Assembly: GCA_014529385.2 (NCBI GenBank)
Contig: CM043945.1
Span: forward strand, 1,707,312 to 1,771,311
Origin: Adiantum capillus-veneris
Lineage: Eukaryota; Streptophyta; Polypodiopsida; Polypodiales; Pteridaceae
Direction: 5' to 3'
DNA: 64,000 nucleotides
Position 1 is the stretch's first letter, and the number at the start of each line of letters is the position of its first letter. Of the stretch, positions 9,385 to 20,265 are shown piece after piece. The notes under the pieces were generated by a model. It worked only from the letters and a program-made list of their open reading frames with translations. It ran no database searches and had not been told where the DNA came from. The translations under genes were made by a program, and so were the position numbers.

Positions 9385-10308
9385 TGTTAGAAGCTAGACA
9401 CACCCTACGGAAAATGACTGCTCGGCGGAAGATTATATTTTTGTAATTATTCATTTATTGAGAAAACCCAACTTTTCACCTTTGTAATTATTGGGGCTTA
9501 CAGACGTTTCCAGATTGTATCCTAGTTTTGACATTTAGATTGAGTAGATGGTTAAATTGGAACATTAGGGTTTGAGATTGTAAGGTATTTATACCACTTT
9601 TTGACCTTAATGAAAAACCCTTTGTCATTTTTTTTTTAAGTTTTGAAGTCTGTGAGTGAGCGTACTGTGTACGAGAGAGAGTGAGAGCTTCATCTTGACG
9701 CTACGCACACACTGGTGGTCTGAATCGAGTGCGGAGAAGTATAGCGTGTTGCCCCCGACGAGAGCTATGCGCCAATACCTACATTGCGCGCGTACGGTCC
9801 CGTTTTGCGAGCTCCACCTACGAGCTTTATTCGGTGAGCATACGTTATCCGTTTTCGCATTTCAGCATATCCACGCGTTCGCATTGAGTAGAGCTACACA
9901 TTAGGCACTTTAGATTTTGGAAACGACGACCTGCAAATTTCGGCCATACATCCTATGTGATTTTGCACCAGGTGTTTTGGGTTGGGAATTTGGTTCATAG
10001 ACCTTAGGGAGAGCGACCTATTGGTGTTAGTAGGGTCTCCTTCAAGTTCTATGGCGTTTTGAGATCGTTTGATGGGTATTCGGCTCTAGAAAGTGTTGTA
10101 GGAAATCTCCTCTTATGCACTCCTGAAGGCTGTAGCTTAGACATTGGGTAGAGACCTCTGTAGGAATTAGTTAGGAGTTGGTCGAGTATAGGTTGACACC
10201 CTATGCTTGCTTCCACGCGTCTGCGGGTCGAGCTTCGTCCTTAGCTGACAAATCTTGTTAGGTGAGTTCTCGCTGTGCTGACGTCCGTCACGGCGTATCC
10301 GTCCAACA
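9385..10308 (+). repeat. 5' LTR of the giant Gypsy element
   Basis: 924 bp, TG...CA ends. A TATTTATACC box lies near 9590. The partner LTR at 32439-33368 differs at a few percent of sites, mostly transitions. The frame at 9656-9904 is within the LTR and is not considered a gene. Confidence 0.93.
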
Positions 10309-10309
10309 T

Positions 10310-10327
10310 TGGCGCCGCTGCCGGGGA
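10310..10327 (+). promoter_or_regulatory. tRNA-Asp-type primer binding site
   Basis: TGGCGCCGCTGCCGGGGA begins two bases after the 5' LTR. It matches the complement of the plant tRNA-Asp 3' end (TGGCGCCGTTGCCGGGG) except for one T-to-C change that still pairs. This site is typical of Tat/Athila-lineage Gypsy elements. Confidence 0.8.
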
Positions 10328-10839
10328 CGAAAACCCTAGATAGGTGACTGAGACTAGTCCTTGAGGATAGGGATTCTCTAGCTTGCCAAGAGTCTCGTTT
10401 TACATTTAGATAGGATCAGAGGGTGGAGGACTCTCTAGGTCTTAGAGGGAGTGTAGGGAGCATGTGTCTGGCCTAGATCCTTCGACTTAGGTAGACTTAG
10501 GTAGACTGAGATAGTTTTAAGTTTTAGATGAGTTGATAAGTAGTAGTTGGAGTGGTAGAAGCGGTGAGAGGAGAGCTTGAGAGTCCGGAGAGGCCAGGCA
10601 GCAACCAAAACACCATTATCACCATTTCACATGATGAGTAGGAGTAAGGTAAGTAGGACATCATGATTTAGAATCTAGAGCACTTCATGCATGTATACTT
10701 GCTTGTTAGATTCATCACAAGATTGTAAAAGACGCAAAAGTGTGTTTGAAAGCTGAAGTGAAGTCCAAAAGTTACTGTGAGTGTTTCTGATGAGCTGCAG
10801 AGCATCAAGAGCATTTCTCTCAGGAAAAAAAATAAATGT

Positions 10840-11720
10840 TAAGCCAGGAGACATCCTACGCGTAGGATGTCTACAGGGTGATCTGGTGGAAATTTTGGAA
10901 TTTTGAGTTGACCAGTGTGTTCAGAAGGTAGGTTTTACCCTATTTTCACCTGGAAAGTGAAAATTTGACCATATCTTGACAAGATAAGGCCAGATAGACA
11001 GAAATTGCCAAACGTCCTACCCAAATTGTGCCAAGGCATTATTTTAAGACCAAAACCATAGGATGGCTGCATGAGCATGATCTGCATGATATATTGAGTG
11101 AGTGAGAGTTTTCATCTCAATTGGGTGAGAAAATTGGGTTCTAAGCAGACTTTAGCACTTTTGACTAAAAAAGGCTAGAATAGCTAAAATTGGGGACTTT
11201 TGAAATTCAAACCAAAATCTAAGCATACCACTAGGTTGCTTACATCAAGGGGAAGCTGTGGGTCAAGTCTGGGGTCAGGCAGACCAAAAAGACATCCTAC
11301 GTGTAGGATGTCATCTGTGTGATTTTGCACTCCAAACCCTAATTTGAGCATACCAAAGTGATCACCACCTCAAGAGGAGTCTGTGCTTTGCATTTGAAGC
11401 CATTCGAAGCAATAAGACATGCTACGCGTAGAATGTCTAAAGCAAGAAATTGAAGCCAGAAACTAACTGTAGGCCTAATAGGGTGTTGTATAGCCTGAGG
11501 CAAGCCTCCTAGTCAATTTTGGTCCAAATTGGAGTTGATTAGACTGGTCAGACCAACATCAGGCTGTCGAAATAGATTTTTGATCCATTGACCAGCTTAT
11601 AGGTGTCCAAATCAAAAAGTAAAAACAGTTGTGGACTCAGCACATCAAGGGGAGTCTAGAGTGCAAAAATCCAGGCAAAACAGAGCAAGAGACATCCTAC
11701 GCGTAGGATGTCTACTAGAG
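10840..11720 (+). repeat. 5' untranslated region with four 22-bp palindromes
   Basis: GACATCCTACG followed by its exact reverse complement occurs at 10850-10871 and 11691-11712. Variants lie at 11291-11312 (centre GT) and 11416-11437 (two mismatches). The first copy extends to a 24-bp palindrome. A related half-site, TCCTACCCAAATTGTG, is at about 11015 and recurs near 24310 in the 3' region. No protein-coding frame was found from 10330 to 12120. Confidence 0.85.
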
Positions 11721-12122
11721 CTTAGTGAAGAGAAAATTTGACTGAGGTTATACAGTGATGTTCCATTTGACTTAAGGGTTTCAAAACTTCTTTCAGAAGT
11801 GAATTTGGACCTTGTTTGACCTTTTGACGGAGCAAAGACAGAATTAAGACTTTTTCAGGTAAATTGATCGACATCCAAGGGAAGTACAGTTCCAGATTAG
11901 CAGACCTAATCCAGAACATCAAAAGTGTATAAAATACAGTAGTGGTTGAGGTTAACTCTCCAGCTATACCAATCATTACTAAAATCACCTCTAGCGGTTA
12001 GATGCTTTGATTCGATTGTCGAAATTAAACGCTTGTGTACATGTATATTCAGCGGCAAAGCAAGAAGTTGTGTAGAAACTGACCCTTTGCCAGGTGAGTG
12101 GTTGGATTTGTGATAAATTTCA

Positions 12123-13359
12123 TTGGGAAGTTTGATGAATTTAAGATCGGGAAGATACCTTTTTAGAGACCAAAAGGTGGCAGGTGACCAAGGTAGCTTA
12201 GTGTCCACCGAGGAGAGTGTAACTCAGGCAAGGCTAGATCCACTAGCACCAATTATTGAGGAGGGTAGTGATACTGACACTTCATCAGACAAATCCTTCT
12301 TCATGATGGGTAGTCAACAACCAAGAGGTTTCACCTACGACAAACCAATGCCAAGGGGAAGCACCTCCTTAAATCCTTTGAATGATTCCAAGTTCACTGT
12401 AATCTTCTTAGAAGGAACAAACTCGAGGGTAGCCCTAGTTTATTCTGACTATCGAGGACGCAAGTGTATTTGTATTGAAGAAAGACCAGCTCAGAGAGAT
12501 AATTCGAGTCTATGATGATGGAGATAGATTTCAAGACGAAAAGGGGAACCACTATCTGATAGTTAGTAACCCTGAGGATTACAATAGATATGGAGATAAC
12601 ATGGCGAAAGGGAAAATGGTTTTAGAAACTCAAGAACCGCCACCAAACATTGATTGACCTAGAGCGCTTTTTATGTATAATAAGAAAACAACCAGGGTCT
12701 CAACCTATAATGAGAATGTGAGAATTTACAAACATGAGAGCGAGGGAATAGTCTCTTACTTCCGTTGCAAAGAACCCTATTCAAACGAATTAATCAAAGA
12801 CAAGGTTCTTTACTTATTCTCTTATGAAATTGCTATGGGGAAGGATAATGTTTTTGTTGATAGGTACGGGTGAGAATACCAACGTATTCTCCCAGAGGAG
12901 GTAGAAAAGGCAACAATTCCAGGAGCATCAACATATGCCCCCGATGAAGTGCCAAGAGCCACCTACACCCCTAGTAAGTCGACAAATCCCTTTTCAGAAG
13001 AGTATGACGCGACCTCACATTCTACCCGACCGCAGACATTCAACAACCAAAACCAACCAGCAAATTGGCCATCATTGCAGGCATGGCTTCGACAGAGTGC
13101 AACATTAGAGCAAGACCGAAACCGAGATGGTTATCAAGCCGCATGAGGGCTAAGGGATTTACAAGAACCACCACTCTATTCACGGTGTCAAGGAGAGAGT
13201 AAGCCAAAAACTTAAGGGTCAACAGAGCCTGGAAGACCACCCATAGAACGAGTTCGAAGAGATGAACCATCTCTTGCAAGAACCATCAGAAATTATGGCT
13301 TAGGAGCACCACTGGGAGAGGAACCCGCCTACTACAGAAGGCCGGAGGAGGTATATAGT
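12123..13359 (+). pseudogene. N-terminal part of the giant-element gag (broken)
   Basis: Successive plus-strand frames (12123-12515, 12475-12657, 12673-12873, 12949-13146) read as one protein with stops and shifts. It starts near MNLRSGRYLF, a typical opening of plant Gypsy gag proteins. A conserved-looking stretch around ALVYSDYRGRKCICIEE follows, then a Pro/Ser/Asn-rich linker that runs into the intact gag frame. Breaks at about 12513, 12656, 12872 and 13145 show decay. Confidence 0.6.
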
Positions 13360-14847
13360 TTGGGACGAGGAGATCCAATGATGAGATTTGTAGACCATCG
13401 TAGAATTAGACCTTCTCAAGTGCAAAAATGGGTAAACAAGAAATACACGGGAAACATAGATCCTAGGGATCATGTAGCAGCCTTTGTGCGTGTAATTAGA
13501 GCTGAAGAGGTGTTAGATTTCCCTACCCAATTTGCAGGGTTTGGACTAACCCTAGAGGATGATGCTGCTACTTGGTTTGACTTTGTGGAGCGTAGAGACT
13601 TTGAGTCTATGGAGGAGGTGTTTGACAAGTTTATCGAGGAATTCTCACAAAGGGGGATAGCTCATAATACAGTCTCACAAATCCACAAATTCAAACAGAA
13701 AGACGGGAAATCTGTGCGAAAGGCAGCCTTACGACTAAAAAGATATGTTAAGTTCTGCCCTGTGGAAGAACTACCAACTCAATCCAGACTTATGCTTATA
13801 TTTATACAAGGACTAAGGAATGCAGATCTCCAGAAGGACTTACATATGAAGAGGAGCACTACGTTAAATGAGTTGACTAAGGAGGCTCTTTACCTTGTAG
13901 ACAATTGTGCGGTCTACAAAGAGGGTGAATTCAAGGATCTCGAGAATGATTCATCCTCACAACAAAGTGGAAGCAAGTCTTCTAAGACAGCATCAAAAGG
14001 AGAAGTAGTTGTAAACCAGGAGCAGCTTGTACAGGAAGTGCTAAAAAAGATTAACATGTACGCCAAACCACAGGCTAAACAGCTCAAATGGTGTGCTATT
14101 GAACAAAAATGGACAAACCATGGGACGGAGGAATGTTATTATAACAAGGGATATGTGAGGGAGAGACCTTATGCTCCCCAAACTCAGGTAGCATCTCCTC
14201 AAATTCCACCGATGCCTAGGTATCAAGCAGGCAACTTAGTAGGACCTATAGTTGTAGAGATACCACAACCAGTGTTGGGGCAACAACCACCCCTACCAGA
14301 ATTACGACCAGTCGGCATAAGATACACACCAATAGTAACCGAATCAGAAGAGAAGGCTTTGGTGCCTATGCATGCATATTACGAAGATCCCAATGGATAT
14401 GCTGCAAATCCTGCCTATTATCCATCGGAAGAACCCTCAACGCCAGAACCATGGAGCATGATGGGAGGTACAGGACCACCAACCGCTGCACAGGCAGCAG
14501 GAGAAGGAAGATATAGCTTGGATGAACGAACATTGTTGTTCATAGCCAACGGAGACATGGGAGGGCAAAGACATACATACCAACAAAGAGGAGCTCAAGG
14601 AGCACCTCAACAGCCTAAAGGACCCTGCTACAAGTGTGGCGGAGACCATTGGCTAAGAGACTGTCCTCATGATGAAATCATTAGAGTCAACGTATATTGT
14701 ACCGAGTGTGGAGTTACTCGTTTGATTCTTTATTGCCCTAAGAACCCGAGCAAAGGAGCAAAAACTACCTTGAACATGTTGGAAGCAGTGCCTTCTAGTG
14801 GAGGGTCAGAAAACAAGACAATAATACCTATTCAGGCAGTGACGTGA
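13360..14847 (+). CDS. Gag of the giant Gypsy element (main open frame)
   Basis: A 495-codon frame encodes the capsid and nucleocapsid. The retrotrans_gag region spans roughly residues 20-180 (AATWFDFV; FIQGLRNADLQKDL). A low-complexity Pro/Gln region comes next. A zinc knuckle, CYKCGGDHWLRDC (C-x2-C-x3-H-x4-C), lies at about 14627-14665. A second knuckle just after it (CTECGVTRLILYC) has Arg in place of His and is probably non-functional. The first Met here is internal: the real protein likely starts near 12123. The longest intact coding stretch of the element. Confidence 0.85.
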   Translation: MGRGDPMMRFVDHRRIRPSQVQKWVNKKYTGNIDPRDHVAAFVRVIRAEEVLDFPTQFAGFGLTLEDDAATWFDFVERRDFESMEEVFDKFIEEFSQRGIAHNTVSQIHKFKQKDGKSVRKAALRLKRYVKFCPVEELPTQSRLMLIFIQGLRNADLQKDLHMKRSTTLNELTKEALYLVDNCAVYKEGEFKDLENDSSSQQSGSKSSKTASKGEVVVNQEQLVQEVLKKINMYAKPQAKQLKWCAIEQKWTNHGTEECYYNKGYVRERPYAPQTQVASPQIPPMPRYQAGNLVGPIVVEIPQPVLGQQPPLPELRPVGIRYTPIVTESEEKALVPMHAYYEDPNGYAANPAYYPSEEPSTPEPWSMMGGTGPPTAAQAAGEGRYSLDERTLLFIANGDMGGQRHTYQQRGAQGAPQQPKGPCYKCGGDHWLRDCPHDEIIRVNVYCTECGVTRLILYCPKNPSKGAKTTLNMLEAVPSSGGSENKTIIPIQAVT

Positions 14848-14862
14848 GCCCAAGCTCAAAAA

Positions 14863-15876
14863 ATGACGAACAAACCCATAATTGAAGAGCCAAAAACCAA
14901 TGCCCCAAGTTCAGAAACGAAAAATCAGAGAAGCACTTGGAAAGCTAGAAAGGCGCGTATGAAAGCCAGGAGAGAACGAGAGCAAACGGTTCTATCCGAG
15001 GAGTTGAAACACACAAAGGATAGATTAGAGCGGTTAGAAGATCTAGCTAGTCTAAGCTCACACACTGAGGCAACCATAGCACCCAAGGAACCCAAAAGTG
15101 CAAGATCATGAGGATTAGTGTTGGCAGAAAAGTTAAATGAGCAGTTAGATGCACTTCTAAAAGCTTACGAAGCCAGACTCAAAAAGAACCAAACCCAAGA
15201 GCAAAGATGGATGACTTATCCATATGCTGAAATAGAAAACTAGAGGTTGGAAATGTGTAGAAAAATGATTGAAACAGCTTAATCTTTGATAGAAAACCCA
15301 CTTGGTAAACCTGCAAGTTGGCATGAAGTACCAGCTCCAACCCTTATCAAACCAACTTTAGAGAGACAAGTAGAAACGAAGGAAAGACTCACGAATGCCT
15401 CTGAGTCTAGGGGAGAACTTGTCATAGTGCCAAATACAACAGATGAGGCAAGTGAGGGGTTCCATCCTAAAACATTGGTAGAAATGGGTAAGGATTGTAA
15501 CGGTCTAGATGACCTGTGGAAGCAAATCCGTGATGCCAATGAAGCTAACAGGGTGAGTTACCACCTGAATAGCACGAGAAAAGAGAAAAATGAGATCTTA
15601 CCTCCTATTGAAGAATTTGAGGCAAGATCACAAATGAACTTTGATATACATTCACAAGGGGGAGACCAGGGATCAATTAGTTTTGGGCACAGCCAACCAG
15701 ACTCGCTAAAAACTCTACCCTCTTACCTAGGAGAGCATGAAGCCAAGGCTGAGGTGAGAGCAATCCCATCTCAAAGACTGTCTTCTAACAAAGTGTTGGA
15801 TTCACAAGGGTTGATTGAGTTATTGTCCACCCCAGTGGCATGCAAAATCACATTAGCCGAACTCCTAAAGCTATGA
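14863..15876 (+). pseudogene. Gag-protease linker region, charged, partly coiled coil
   Basis: Plus-strand frames at 14863-15111 and 15286-15876 encode a Lys/Glu-rich helical segment (a probable coiled coil around EELKHTKDRLERLEDL) and a hydrophilic linker. Stops at about 15109, 15241 and 15280 interrupt it. No enzymatic motif is visible. It connects the gag frame to the protease at 15883. Confidence 0.5.
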
Positions 15877-15882
15877 CCAAAC

Positions 15883-16347
15883 ATGTGGACCACCGTAGGC
15901 AAATGCTTAGAAAAATTTGGAGTAAAAGATCCCACCTCGAAGCTTCAAGAAGGGATCAGAGAATTGGACAGGCCTCAACTAAACACTAGGCTAGTACCTT
16001 TAAACAAGGTTGGAGAATATTGCGAGGGAGAAGATGGAAACACCACGCTACCATTAGAATTCCAAGGAGTAGTTTCCAAAGCTATTCTTGACAGTGGAGC
16101 AGGAGTCGCTATTGCCACCAAGAAAATCTGGAAAAAATGGGGAAAACCGGTTTTGAGAGCTACCAGAATAAAATTGCTATTAGCAGATGGGTTCATGGAA
16201 AAGCCTTTAGGACTCTTAGAAAAAGTATTTGTCACTTCGTGCGGAATCGAGTATGAGCATACATTTGCAATAGTCGATTTCAACAAAAAGAACAATTACG
16301 AGATCATCATGGGAAGACCATTCATGAGACAATTAAAGATGGTCTAG
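15883..16347 (+). pseudogene. First aspartic protease of the giant element
   Basis: The frame contains a retropepsin: KAILDSGAGVAIATKK with the catalytic DSGA at 16090-16101, a central flap-like region, and the C-terminal hydrophobic segment EIIMGRPFM near residue 145. It would process the Gag-Pol polyprotein. It lies between gag and RT, the standard place. The stop at 16348 is a break in a longer pol frame (16405-16788 continues it). Confidence 0.85.
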
Positions 16348-17179
16348 GATTGGGGTTACGACCACATATACCTCAGACATGGTGAGACTACAACCAAAAT
16401 TCACTTGAAAGACCATAGTTACAAAGATGTGAACCAGACACCAGTGGAAGAGTTTGATTCAGCTACATTGGCAGGGTCAGAACTCCCAGCATGGTTAGGG
16501 CAACAAAAAGAGCTATGGATGTGTGGAGCTTCACATTGTGGGAGCTTAAAAAGAGACGAATGCGTCTTAGAAAGAGCGATTGAGGACAAGGATTATATTC
16601 CGAAACCTTTTCCTGAAGATGCCTTAGAACCTCTAGAATGGGAACACATACTAGCAACATTGGATGTCTGTACCATTACAAATAGTCCAACGATAAAATT
16701 TTGCGATAAGGATGGCTATGATGTGCTACCCTGTTACATGGTAAGCATTATACCAGGAGGAGATGAGTTTGTAGAACCACCAGAATAAGAAGAGTTTTAT
16801 AACTCCTCTAAGCATCTGGAGGTAAATAACGTTGCAGACAACGAGTGTTCAGACAACTCAAGCGAGCGTGGGGAGAAAACAGAGAATATCAAGTTTTATG
16901 ATTTTGCCAATCAGCACCCTAGACGCCATGAATGCTATAGGAAAAAACGAGCAAAAAACAAAATGAGAGAAAATATGATGCCCAGGATAAAAGATAAAAC
17001 TCACTATCTAATGCTTGTCAAAGCAGAGGATTGTGTAAGAGACCAAATATCAGGGAGATTCTCAAGAGAGCGAAGGGAAAGAACGCAAGAGGAAATAAAA
17101 CAAGTATGGAAAGCTAAAACAGAAACAAAATCTCAAAAATTAAAAAAAAGAAACAACAAAAGACCTAGAGTGGACCAAA
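16348..17179 (+). pseudogene. Protease-RT linker of the giant element
   Basis: Frames at 16405-16788 and 16963-17190 continue pol. They encode an acidic, then strongly basic (Lys/Arg-rich) linker with no recognised domain. Stops near 16348, 16786 and a frame change near 17185 separate it from protease and RT. Confidence 0.5.
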
Positions 17180-18314
17180 TTGGAGCGTAAAAAGAAATAC
17201 CAAGAACTAAAACGGTCTTTACGAGAGGTATGGACTACTGAGGGAGATAGTGATGGTAAGGAGGAGCCAGAAAAAGAAAACATGAATGTACCATCACACT
17301 ATCGGAAATTCACAATCCAGCACAGAAAAATCATAATGACACCACCAGTCAGGGAAAGAATAAACCAGGAATCTTACGATGGGCCGGAAAATGCAAAACG
17401 GATAGACCTCGTTGAACCAGGTGAAAAGCCTCAGCCGGTCTATATAGCAACTGATTTAGAGCCTGAAGAAGAAGAACGGCTAACACAACTTCTTAAGAAG
17501 TATAAAGATGTGTTTGTATGGTCCTACAAAGACCTCAAAGGAGTTGATCCATCGATATGCCAACATACAATTCCTTTGAAATCAGATGCCAAACCTAGCA
17601 AACAGCGTCCTTACACATATAATGACACATTTGCTAAACGAATCAAAGAGGAGATTGACAAGCTGATGGATGTTGAATTCATCTATGAAATCGAGCATAC
17701 AGATTGGGTGTCACCCATTGTGGTTGTCCCCAAAAAGAACGGAAAATTGCGAGTGTGTGTGAACCTCAAAAAGATAAATGCAACCACCATAAGGGATACT
17801 TATCCCTTGCCGATCACAGAACATATACTTGAGAGGGAAATAGGCTTACTCCTTTTTAGATGGATTTTCAGGGTATAACCAACTGGCAATTGCAATAGAG
17901 GATCAACACAAAACAGTGTTTTCTACAGAATGGGGAATCTATGCGTATAGAGTTATGCCTTTTGGATTAACTAATGCCCCAGCTACCTTTCAATGGTTAA
18001 TGACGCATGCGTTCAAAGAATACCTGAGATTATTCTTAAAAATATACATGGATGATCTTTGTGTATACTCTCTTCTACGTGAGGAACATATAGACCATTT
18101 ACAAAAGGTATTTGAAAAATGCAGAACATATCGAATCTGTCGTAACCTGGAAAAGTGCATTTTTATGGTTAGACAACGTCGCATCTTAGGACATATTGTC
18201 TCAAGAAATGGCATAACCACTGACCTAGATAAAATCAAAGTCATAGTAGACATGCCCAGGCCTACTAATGCGAAACAAGTGCAATCCTTCGTGGGACACT
18301 GCGGATATTATTGA
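17180..18314 (+). pseudogene. Reverse transcriptase of the giant Gypsy element
   Basis: The frame 17180-17878 encodes the fingers and palm start (SPIVVVPKKNGKLRVCVN). A shift at about 17843 leads into LDGFSGYNQLAI and the frame ending at 18313, with MPFGLTNAPATFQ and the active site YMDD at 18045-18056. It ends at a TGA where the family has YYRRFI; CGA-to-TGA explains it. All core RT motifs are present in order. Sequence type is Ty3/Gypsy, not caulimovirid. Confidence 0.88.
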
Positions 18315-18992
18315 AGATTCATATATATGTATGCAGTCATTGCACAATCTTTGTATTGTTTGCTAGTCAGTTTTGACTGGACTGAGGAGTGTGAAACTTC
18401 ATTCCAAAAGCTGAAGGAAAACCTTGTATGAGTACCTGTACTTAAAGCACCAGATTGGGAAAAGATATTCCATGTTCACATTGATGCTTCTCCATATGCA
18501 ATCGGGAGTATTCTGGCTTAACCTGGAGATGGAACAATGGATTTTCCAGTTTGTTATGCAAGCCGACAGTTAAATAGTGTAGAGAAGAACTACACAACCA
18601 CCGAAAGAGAGGGGTTACGAATGATTTATGTTGTAAAGAAATTTCAACATTATTTGCTCGCAAACAAATTTGTGTTCTTCACATATCATCAAGCTCTTTT
18701 GTATCTGGTAAATAAACCATGCAATACAAGGAGAATTGTACAATGGTTTATTATATTGCTAGAGTTTGATTTCACAGTGGTGGTCAAAAAGGGTAAAACT
18801 CATCTACGGGCGGATCATCTTTCAAGGATACAAAATGGGGAAGCCCCTAAAGGAGTAGATGATGACATACCTGACGCTTATCTTTTCAATATTGAAATGA
18901 TACCCAAATGGTCTCAGGAAATTGTTAGCATTCTTTCCTTTGGAGGCAGATTTGATAACCAAGAAGACAGATCCAAACAACAAACAATTTGA
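18315..18992 (+). pseudogene. RNase H of the giant element, active site lost
   Basis: The sequence continues from the RT. HIDAS carries the first Asp (about 18480), and TTTEREGLRM carries the Glu. Where Gypsy RNases H read TDHQAL the copy reads TYHQAL (about 18684), so a catalytic Asp is lost (GAT to TAT). A TAA at about 18521 replaces Gln in ILAQPGDG. The frame 18537-18992 ends in the DHLSR motif that closes the domain. Confidence 0.8.
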
Positions 18993-19004
18993 CAAACAAA
19001 AAAC

Positions 19005-19250
19005 TTCCAATTGATTGCAGGACAGCTGTATCATCTAGGATTGAACTAAATTCTACGATTGTGTATAAATCTGAAGGAATTTGAGTGTTATCTTGAAGAA
19101 GCACACGTCCAGGATTGTGCATTTCATTGTTCAACAATGACAACACACTAGAGACTTAAACAATTGGGGGTTTATTGGCCAACTATGTATGCTGACACGC
19201 ATGCTTATGTTAACAATTGTACTATATGTAGTGCCAAACGACCAGTGGAT
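19005..19250 (+). pseudogene. First integrase zinc-binding domain (H2C2)
   Basis: In the frame of the downstream integrase (codon start 19005), the translation starts FQLIAGQLYHLG. It continues to EEAHV...AFHC (the two His), LGVYWPTMYAD, and CTIC at 19218-19229 (the two Cys). This is a complete integrase N-terminal zinc domain apart from three stops (19029, 19149, 19266 region). A second complete copy follows at 19383-19635. A linker of PAWSQYIIDFL type joins them. Confidence 0.75.
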
Positions 19251-19367
19251 CACACGACATTGTTTTAGGTAAACATTGCACCTGCATGGAGTCAATATAT
19301 CATTGATTTCTTAACCACAAGGACGTTTCCTGAAAACATAACAAGAGCACGGAAAAGGGCTATAGAG

Positions 19368-20265
19368 ATGGAGGCTTGCGACTTTAGTTTGATTGGGAAC
19401 CAACTCTATAAGCGAGGAAAGGACAATCAACTTAGAATTTGTGCAAGTGAAAGTGAAAGTGAATACCTGCTGATTCTAGAACACGTGCATGGTGGAATAA
19501 GTGGAGGCCATTTTTCAGGTGATAAGACGGCAAAAATTGTCTTAACCGTAGGAATATGGTGGCCTACATTGCATATGGATGCTGACGAGTTTGTAAAGCG
19601 TTGTGACGCATGTCAACGCACAAAGGTGCCGATAAAGAGAGATGAGATGCCACTACGGTCAATGATGGGAGCAAGAGTATTTGCAAAATGGGGCATTGAT
19701 TTTGTGGGGCCTATTTCATCCCCTGCATACCCAATATATCATTGTGGCTACGGACTATCTCACAAAATGGGCAAAAGCCAAGGCAACACAAAAAGCAGAT
19801 GCAAGAACCACTGCACAATTTTTGTATGAGAATGTCTTTGTACGATACGGATTACCAATAGAAATTGTCAATGATCGAGGAACACATTTTCCTAATGAAG
19901 TCATTGAATATCTGCTAGAGGAATTCATGGTCATACATAGAAAATCTGCTCCATATCATCCACAGGCTAATGGACAAGCTGAGGCCACAAATAAGACACT
20001 ATGCACGGTTCTCACTAAAACTGTATCAGAGTCAAGAATAGACTGGGATTAGCAGATACACTCAACACTATGGGCATACAGGGTAGCTTACAAAACATCA
20101 ATAGGAACGACACCGTACAACATGGTATTTGGCCTAAATGCTATATTATCCATATAATTTTTAATTCCAAATCTACGAGTAGCGAAAAGCTTAGAATGGA
20201 CAGGGCATGAGCTCTCTTCAACAATAGACGATCTTGAAAAGCTAGATGAACTTCGCTTAAGAGCT
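19368..20265 (+). pseudogene. Integrase: second zinc domain and catalytic core
   Basis: The zinc domain (19383-19635) reads FSLIGNQLYKRG, EHVHGGISGGHF, GIWWPTLHMDAD, CDACQ. The DDE core follows: GIDFVGP (first Asp, about 19695), VNDRGTHF (second Asp, about 19875) and NGQAEATNKT (Glu, about 19983). A frameshift at about 19725 and stops at about 20050 and 20157 break it. The domain inserts element DNA into the chromosome. Confidence 0.85.

Noticed and set aside
9656-9904. An 82-codon frame, repeated at 32708-32947
   Set aside because: It lies inside both LTRs of the giant element and has no family features.
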